Source: Diphasiastrum complanatum (taxonomy: Eukaryota > Streptophyta > Lycopodiopsida > Lycopodiales > Lycopodiaceae). From it: a DNA stretch of 60,000 bases. Shown here in pieces: positions 54,661-60,000 of the stretch. The stretch is from NCBI GenBank assembly GCA_029204225.1, contig CM055100.1, positions 8,882,713 through 8,942,712 on the forward strand, read 5' to 3'. Numbering within the stretch: position 1 is the stretch's first letter; every line of letters begins with the position of its first letter. The notes below the pieces were generated by a model. The model was not told the DNA's origin, ran no database searches, and worked only from the letters and a program-made list of their open reading frames with translations. A program made the position numbers and the translations under genes.

Positions 54661-55740
54661 TTATTGTTTCTCTTTGTCTTTGATGATCAGCTTTGTTGTA
54701 TGGTCATGAAGAAATTTTTTTCTATCATATGGATCTAGAAAATCAATGGATCTTCTTTTGCTCAAGTCAATATATCCGGAGAAAACAACCAAGGAAGAAG
54801 ACCTTTTTGGAACTTCCTCAGCTACATAGCCAAATACTTTTATGACAATGTCTCTCTTCGCAAAAATAATTTTATATGTATTCGGAGGGTATTTATGCCC
54901 GTTCGAAAAATAGGATAACACTTTAATTACCATTATTATTGTCGCAGCATCTGAAGAAAATTTGCTATAATGAATGCAAATCTCTTTATTTACAAAGCAC
55001 TTCAAATAATTGGACAAGGATGAATCCCTTTGTCGTGATCCATGGCCTTCCCTCAAATATCCTTGCCTTGTTGCAAAGGCATCCACCTCCACAGTAGCCT
55101 GTAAAATACGAACAAAGGTCACATGTCTTGAAAAACAAAATAGCTATATTTGAATAGAAATCTCATTCAGATAAAACCATATTTACCTACCAGATCACGC
55201 TCATCAGCTTCAATCAGTGCAGCAGTATGTAGCTCATGACCAACAACAATGGTCGTTGAAGCAGTGGATGGATTAGTTTCCAAAGACTGTGACACATATC
55301 TACTTCGGATTCTCAAAAATTCCTCCTCATAGGGCAAATTTGCCTGGTATGCCCTGCTTTCAGACATGATTGACTACAGGGCTTCAGTCCCATCCAACCA
55401 TTCATTTCCGTCTTTGTAATCAATAGAAGCATGTAGATCAACATCACCATCGAGATCTATGAAGTCCCTGAATTCTTTGATGAAATTAGACAAAATTGAT
55501 ATATTCATCCTCCCTCAGATCAAGAACATCTCCAACATCATTCAGTGAGAGGTATGCGATACTATTCATGTAATACACTGGCAAATCGAGGAGAGTCTTG
55601 GTTTTGTCATATGGATTCACGTCAGATAAGGAAGAAATGGACAATGCACGAGACTCGGCTGAGTCATACATTGCTGCCAATCTTGCCTCCTCGTCAGCAC
55701 CCAAGGCTTCATCAACAATAGCTGACTCTGATATCACATA
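54661..55740 (-). pseudogene. Element B FLDPYDR gene (unknown function)
   Basis: The upstream part (55,740-55,191) reads DSAESRALSISSLSDVNPYD, TLLDLPVYYMNSIAYLSLND and VGDVLDLREDEY. After a frame change it reads DLHASIDYKDGNEWLDGTEA, a stop, LPYEEEFLRIRSRYVSQ and ALIEADERDL at a GT donor (55,190). The last exon, 55,098-54,661, reads VDAFATRQGYLREGHGSRQR, SLSNYLKCFVNKEICIHYSK, YKIIFAKRDIVIKVFGYV, SGYIDLSKRRSIDFLDPYDR and a basic end. Three copies in the window share this order. It is convergent with the transposase-like gene. Its role is unknown; as a constant partner it may be a second mobility protein. Confidence 0.65.
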
Positions 55741-55754
55741 ATCAGTTGACGATG

Positions 55755-55807
55755 ATGTGAAAAATGCAAAAATAAGCTTGGCAGAGGCCAAAAATCTTGT
55801 ATATAGA
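55755..55807 (+). pseudogene. Last codons of the H3-like gene in element B
   Basis: TGTGAAAAATGCAAAAATAA and the following bases to a TAG match the end of the element A H3-like gene (35,766-35,815) at about 80%. Both end in an Ile codon and TAG just before the 607-bp segment. Everything upstream of this tail has been deleted. Confidence 0.5.
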
Positions 55808-56414
55808 TGAACACACATGTGTGGAGCATGTTCTCACGTGTGAAACTAGTGTACTTGTCATGTACCATAATCATCTATGTTGTACATATGATTCAATTCA
55901 AGTTCTAGTGGCTAAAATGGCCAAAAACTAGTTTTCTAGACATATGACACATGGCAACAATCTATTGATTGCATGAGCCACATCCTTTGGTTAGGTGTCA
56001 TATCCCATGTGTAGAGGACAGCTCACACGTGTGGAATAAGCTGAAGTAGGCGAATTTTGACTTCTAGAAGATTTCCAAGTAGATCATTATATAGAAGGAA
56101 AATGGACCAAAAGTGCTCAAAATAGAAGGTTTTGTCCAAGTGTTAGTTTTGCATGATGAATCATCATATGACAAAGTACCTTCACGCATGTGGGATCAGA
56201 GGGATGATCAGTACCACGAGCTCCAACGTATTGTATATATAGAGCCACATTTGGCCATAATCAGTGTGAGACACCAATCTTGGTTTTGGAAGCAATTTTG
56301 AGTGATTCTCTCCATTTGTCTACATTTTTTTGATTGTTTTGAGGTTCTATCAATGTGTACTTGATTTTCAGGTTGGAGTCCGTACTCAGATAGTGTTTCA
56401 CACGTGTGAAACCA
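55808..56414. repeat. 607-bp right segment of element B
   Basis: It is co-linear and equal in length with 35,818-36,424. It ends in a perfect 18-bp palindrome GTTTCACACGTGTGAAAC (56,395-56,412) followed by CA. Further ACACATGTGT/CACGTGTG near-palindromes recur every 100-200 bp. The flanks (ATAGA left, TAAAG right) are not a target duplication. Confidence 0.7.
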
Positions 56415-56529
56415 TAAAGTACACTTACCTTCAATTAATGATTGTTCTTGTTAGGATTTTGTGTCTAGAATTGATCTAGATTGATCTTAATCTGGAAGTA
56501 GATTGATAGATCAAGTAATCTGACTGTGC

Positions 56530-57150
56530 ATAAGCTGCATTGCCAAAGATTCTGATGTGAGACAGGTTGGGCTTTCTACCCCATCATAACTCGTGTGGTG
56601 TCGTGTGAGGGACACCAGACTTACCTATCCTGTTCTGGATGTATGCGGCTATAGCTACTGCTTTAGCCCACAGTACCCTTGGAGCCTTCGAGTAGGCCAT
56701 CATGCATCTGGTAGCTTCCATCAAGGTCCTATTCTTCCTCTCTGCAACACGGTTGTGCTGCGGTGTGTAGGCTGCAGTCCTTCTATGAATGATGCCACAA
56801 TCATTGCAGAAGTCAGTGAAGCAATTTGAGATGTATTTGCCACCTCGATCTGTCCAGATCTATTTCACTTTGTTGCTTGTGCATCTCTCAGCCCAATTCA
56901 CATACTCTGTGAATTTATCAAGTGCTTCAGATTTATTCTGAATAAATTACACTCTAGCAAATTTACTATAATCATCAATGAAGGTTATGTAATATTTTGA
57001 GCCTCCTACTGAGATCACATTGAAAGGTCCACAGATGTCAGAATGCACTAACTCTAGAATCTTGGTTGATGTTGGCTGATTCTGACGAATCCCCAAGATA
57101 CTCGGACAGAGCAACTCAAGAGCACCTCTCACCTTAGACTGAGGAGGTCT
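56530..57150 (-). pseudogene. Copia integrase remnant
   Basis: Minus-strand frames read LELVHSDICGPFNVISVGGS, KYYITFIDDYSKFARV, then IWTDRGGKYISNCFTDFC (second Asp in a frame with a stop), YTPQHNRVAERKNRTLMEAT (catalytic Glu) and ending near LWWGRKPNLSHIRIFG. It lacks gag, protease, RT and LTRs. The order and motifs are those of copia integrase. It lies just right of element B. Confidence 0.85.
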
Positions 57151-58204
57151 CTGAGAAGACGAGACTAACGAAGACTAAGAGTCGAGAAATGCTAGTAAGG
57201 AATGACAAGCAAGAACTGTGCAAGCCTCATGGTGAATCCCGAAAGATGGAATGACCATGTAGGAACTAGTATTTCTTGGCAAATGTAATAAATGCAAGTA
57301 GACCTCTCTTAAAGAAAGTAGAGTGAGACACCTTTTGATGGTGACCTCTAGTGGAGAGCATTATTCCACTTGTAATTTGTGAAATGTGGAAATTCCACTA
57401 GGATGCCACCTAAGGAGCTCTCTTGTTTATTTAAGAGACTCTCTCTTTGTGAAGAGGAGCTTTTTGTGAAATGTACCTACTCCATGCTGAAATGAGAAGA
57501 GCCTCCACGAGTTTTGGTGCATCCATTGAGTGTTTCTTGAGTGAGTGCATTCATGATCGTGCCCTTCCCTCCTTTGTGTGTGGTTGTGGATTGTAGAGTG
57601 GATTAAATTTGCTACTTTTCTAGAGTGGATTAGCTTTCTTTTCTTGTTTGTGAATTAATGTAGAAATCAGCATTCAAGTAAACTAAATAGGCTGGGTTGT
57701 GGTGTAGTTCTTGCATATTATCTTACAACCCTATTCTTGATGTTCTTGAGATGTCCAATAATCAAAAGACTGGTTGGTTTCTTGATTCTTGGACTTCTAA
57801 AATGCTGTAGATTAGCTTCTTGTTTCTTGTTTTGTGGATTTATGCAAGTTTATTAGTGTTTAGGATCTGATTTCAGTTGATTTTGCAGCAAAGTAGAAGT
57901 AGATTCCATCATTGTTCAACTGAACAGTAATGTACCATTTGTTGAACGCATTGAGTTGCATTTTGGTTGATCACGCATGTGCATTCAGTTCAAGAGAGAC
58001 TCATCCGGATGTCCTCTGATAGGCAGGACTCGATGCTACAAAGATAATCTGTCCCTTCTGCCTGATTTTGGGCTTTAAACAAGAAAGAACATTTGTAAGC
58101 AAGAGCCCACCGTCTCTGCTGATAGGCAGAAGAAGTAAGTAAGCAAACAAAACAAGTAAACAGATTCTATAGGCTCTGAATCTATAAACATTTGGTGCTG
58201 TTGC
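57151..58204. other. No recognisable gene
   Basis: It has an LTR-like texture (a short CT/GA-rich leader near 57,420-57,600 with many CTCTCTTT words) but no second copy in the window and no primer site. No coding frame is supported. Confidence 0.35.
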
Positions 58205-58350
58205 CGTTATACAAGGGCCATTAAACAACATATATTTTATCTGTGGTGAAACCGGCCATTTCATGGTTGATTGCCCAGTCAAGACTGCGTACCATGCCAA
58301 GTGTCCCGAGTGTGTCAGAAAACACAGTTTCAAAGACTGTCCAAAATGAC
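58205..58350 (+). pseudogene. Double zinc-knuckle fragment
   Basis: One plus-strand frame reads IYFICGETGHFMVDCPVK then KCPECVRKHSFKDCPK and a stop. The first motif is CCHC with its first Cys replaced by Phe. The second is C-x2-C-x3-H-x4-C. Paired knuckles of this type occur in retroelement Gag and LINE ORF1 proteins. Nothing flanking it identifies the element. Confidence 0.5.
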
Positions 58351-60000
58351 CCAACAAGATCCTACCTGCCCGACACGTTAGTTATGACTCCTAATAGGAT
58401 CCTTACGATAACACAACACGAGCACCATAGTACCCAACAATTATACATGCTGCGCATTCGAGAAGTTTCTTGTAAACTTCTACATTACCACGCAATACAC
58501 TAGCTCCATAATGCAAAAGGACACTAATATGACATGAGTCCTTGTAGGAGGAAAGCGAAACCGATATTCTGTCATTTGTTACAATGTCCAGCCAAGAGCA
58601 CCCAACACAAAGAATTGACAGTTTTTCTCCACTTCTACGACCTCAAATCTATTTGTCTTTCCACATGCTGATAAGATTTCCAATGTGCCATATACAATAA
58701 ATCTAAGATTCGAAAATCCAGATAGAGATTCGGTTCTAAATCTCTTGCTCAGAGGTATACTCAGGACATAGTTCCTCACCCATACCTGCATCTCACACTA
58801 TATCTTTCAACTTCTGCTATCAATGATAGTAGATTTTAGTGTCACCAACCCTGCCTTGTTTTGACAAGGCCATGTTAGAGTAAGTCACATTACTCTACAA
58901 AACAGATGGCATATTGCAATTGTCAAGGTGACTTATACATGTTGATGAATGACTTTTTGTTTGATGAGTGCTCTACGGCTTTCACTCTCTGTAGTTGGTA
59001 TCTTCCTTGTTTATTTTTTATAATTTTGTGATTTGGTAATTTCTTCTGATTACATATCTTTTTCTGAATCTGTTTTTAGTTCATCAAGGATAGCCATTGA
59101 ACAAGAGACATCATGTAGCGTATCTCAAGAATAACTTGTCATTTCTCTATCAATCTTCAAATCACCTTATACAGAGTTTCGGATTTTTAAGCATATTCCA
59201 AATCTGTGAAGTACAGATCACGTCAGAATTGATTCCTGCATCTCATTGCCATATTAGTCTTTGAGTCAACTTCAGCAAGATCGAAACAAATTTAGTTAAA
59301 ATTTGTTCAATCTTAAGTCTAGTCGCATGTTCAACATGTTTCAACTACGTGTTCCACATGCCGATCCAATCCTGAATATGACAGTTACCAGCAACAACAT
59401 CCCCACCAACAGATTTTGGGGGTGGAGAGAGTGGATTTGCTTGAATCCAAGTGAGCAGTTACGCTAGCAGCTACAACATCAGCAAGATTGACAGCCAAGG
59501 TCAAAAGTCAAATATGAAAACGACAAGGCTAAGAAGACAGATGGGCAATCCAAAGAAACTCAATCAGAAGAAGTATTCCAGTCACGACGAAGATCCTTTA
59601 GAAAAGAGAAACACAAACATTAAAAAATCAGTCTCCTTCTTCAATCGGCCTCTTGCCATACTTCTGCGCCCATCCTCATGCCTATCGTCCACACCATCTA
59701 CCAATGTCACCACCTCCACCCTACCTTCTGTCTGTTTATCATCATTTCACTATTCTTTTGAGAGATTCCAAATTTTTGATAGTCTTACCGAAGCAGCTGA
59801 TACATCATTGCAAGTGTCTTGTAGAGACCAACTACCACCTACATTGGTTGTTTAGCCGGAAAAGATCTACAAGAGCAGGCGAAACAGCTAGTAGAAATAA
59901 AGAGGAAGAGCAATGATAGTTGATTCCCCTCCTATGAAGCCCAAAGAGATCCAAAAGTAACGGATCAAGAAAGAGCTGTAGAGAAAGAAAGATGAAGACA
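58351..60000. other. No recognisable gene
   Basis: A few protein-like pieces occur, such as FVFPHADKISNVPYTINLRF near 58,660 (plus) and a Pro/His-rich stretch near 59,650-59,730, but frames shift and no family is evident. A decayed retroelement continuing from the zinc knuckles is the simplest reading. Confidence 0.35.

Larger units (their letters stand above)
51723..56414. mobile_element. Element B: most complete transposase-like copy
   Basis: It contains the spliced transposase-like gene (+, exons from 51,909 to 54,524), the convergent FLDPYDR gene (-, 54,661 to about 55,740), about 55 bases matching the H3-gene end of element A, and the 607-bp right segment. An internal deletion has removed the start of the FLDPYDR gene, the divergent promoter and nearly all of the H3-like gene. 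The left end is not defined: sequence from 51,723 to 51,908 shows no terminal repeat. No target duplication was found. Confidence 0.65.

Noticed and set aside
35818-56414. The two 607-bp segments as LTRs of one 20.6-kb element
   Set aside because: The space between holds several unrelated elements in both orientations, there is no primer site beside either segment, and the flanks show no target duplication. Homology also extends upstream into the H3-gene tail.

Overview
This window is a nest of plant transposable elements and remnants. I find no intact host gene, rRNA, tRNA or CRISPR array. Three things point to a land plant with a large, repeat-rich genome: many Ty1/copia elements primed by initiator tRNA-Met (TGGTATCAGAGC), a Ty3/gypsy element with a TGGCGCCGTTGTCGGGGA primer site, and L1-type LINE pieces. 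I cannot name the species or lineage from sequence alone.

Layout. 1-21.5 kb: a diverged LTR end, a LINE zinc-finger remnant, gag, integrase and reverse-transcriptase pieces of several copia and gypsy elements, a gypsy leader with its LTR, and a copia LTR with a CT microsatellite. About 13.8-19 kb has no recognisable gene. 21.5-36.4 kb: 'element A', an unfamiliar multigene mobile element. It is split first by a copia element (27,385-33,132, LTRs several percent apart) and later by a very young non-autonomous LTR element (21,548-26,383, LTRs nearly identical, 5-bp target duplication ACATC). 36.5-40.7 kb: 'element C', a relative of A. 40.7-51.7 kb: five more copia pieces, including an 811-codon pol reading frame, plus gypsy LTR pieces and an unrecognised coding-like remnant. 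51.7-56.4 kb: 'element B', the copy with the most complete transposase-like gene. 56.5-60 kb: a copia integrase remnant, a double zinc knuckle and unrecognised sequence.

The most interesting content is the A/B/C family. Combining the three copies, the order is: a spliced RNase H-fold transposase-like gene (+), a convergent gene of unknown function ending in an FLDPYDR motif (-), a histone H3-like gene (+) fired divergently from the FLDPYDR gene, and a conserved 607-bp right segment that ends in a hairpin palindrome. Element C adds two further unknown genes. The H3-like proteins align without gaps to the histone H3 fold (HAKRVTIMPKD is retained), one begins MMARTK, and both carry long basic Ser/Pro-rich C-terminal tails. 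The two divergent promoters hold at least 14 copies, in both orientations, of a motif close to RTATCGnTTCnAGCGCGC. All copies here are decayed by stops, frameshifts, deletions or insertions, so an active relative would have to be found elsewhere.
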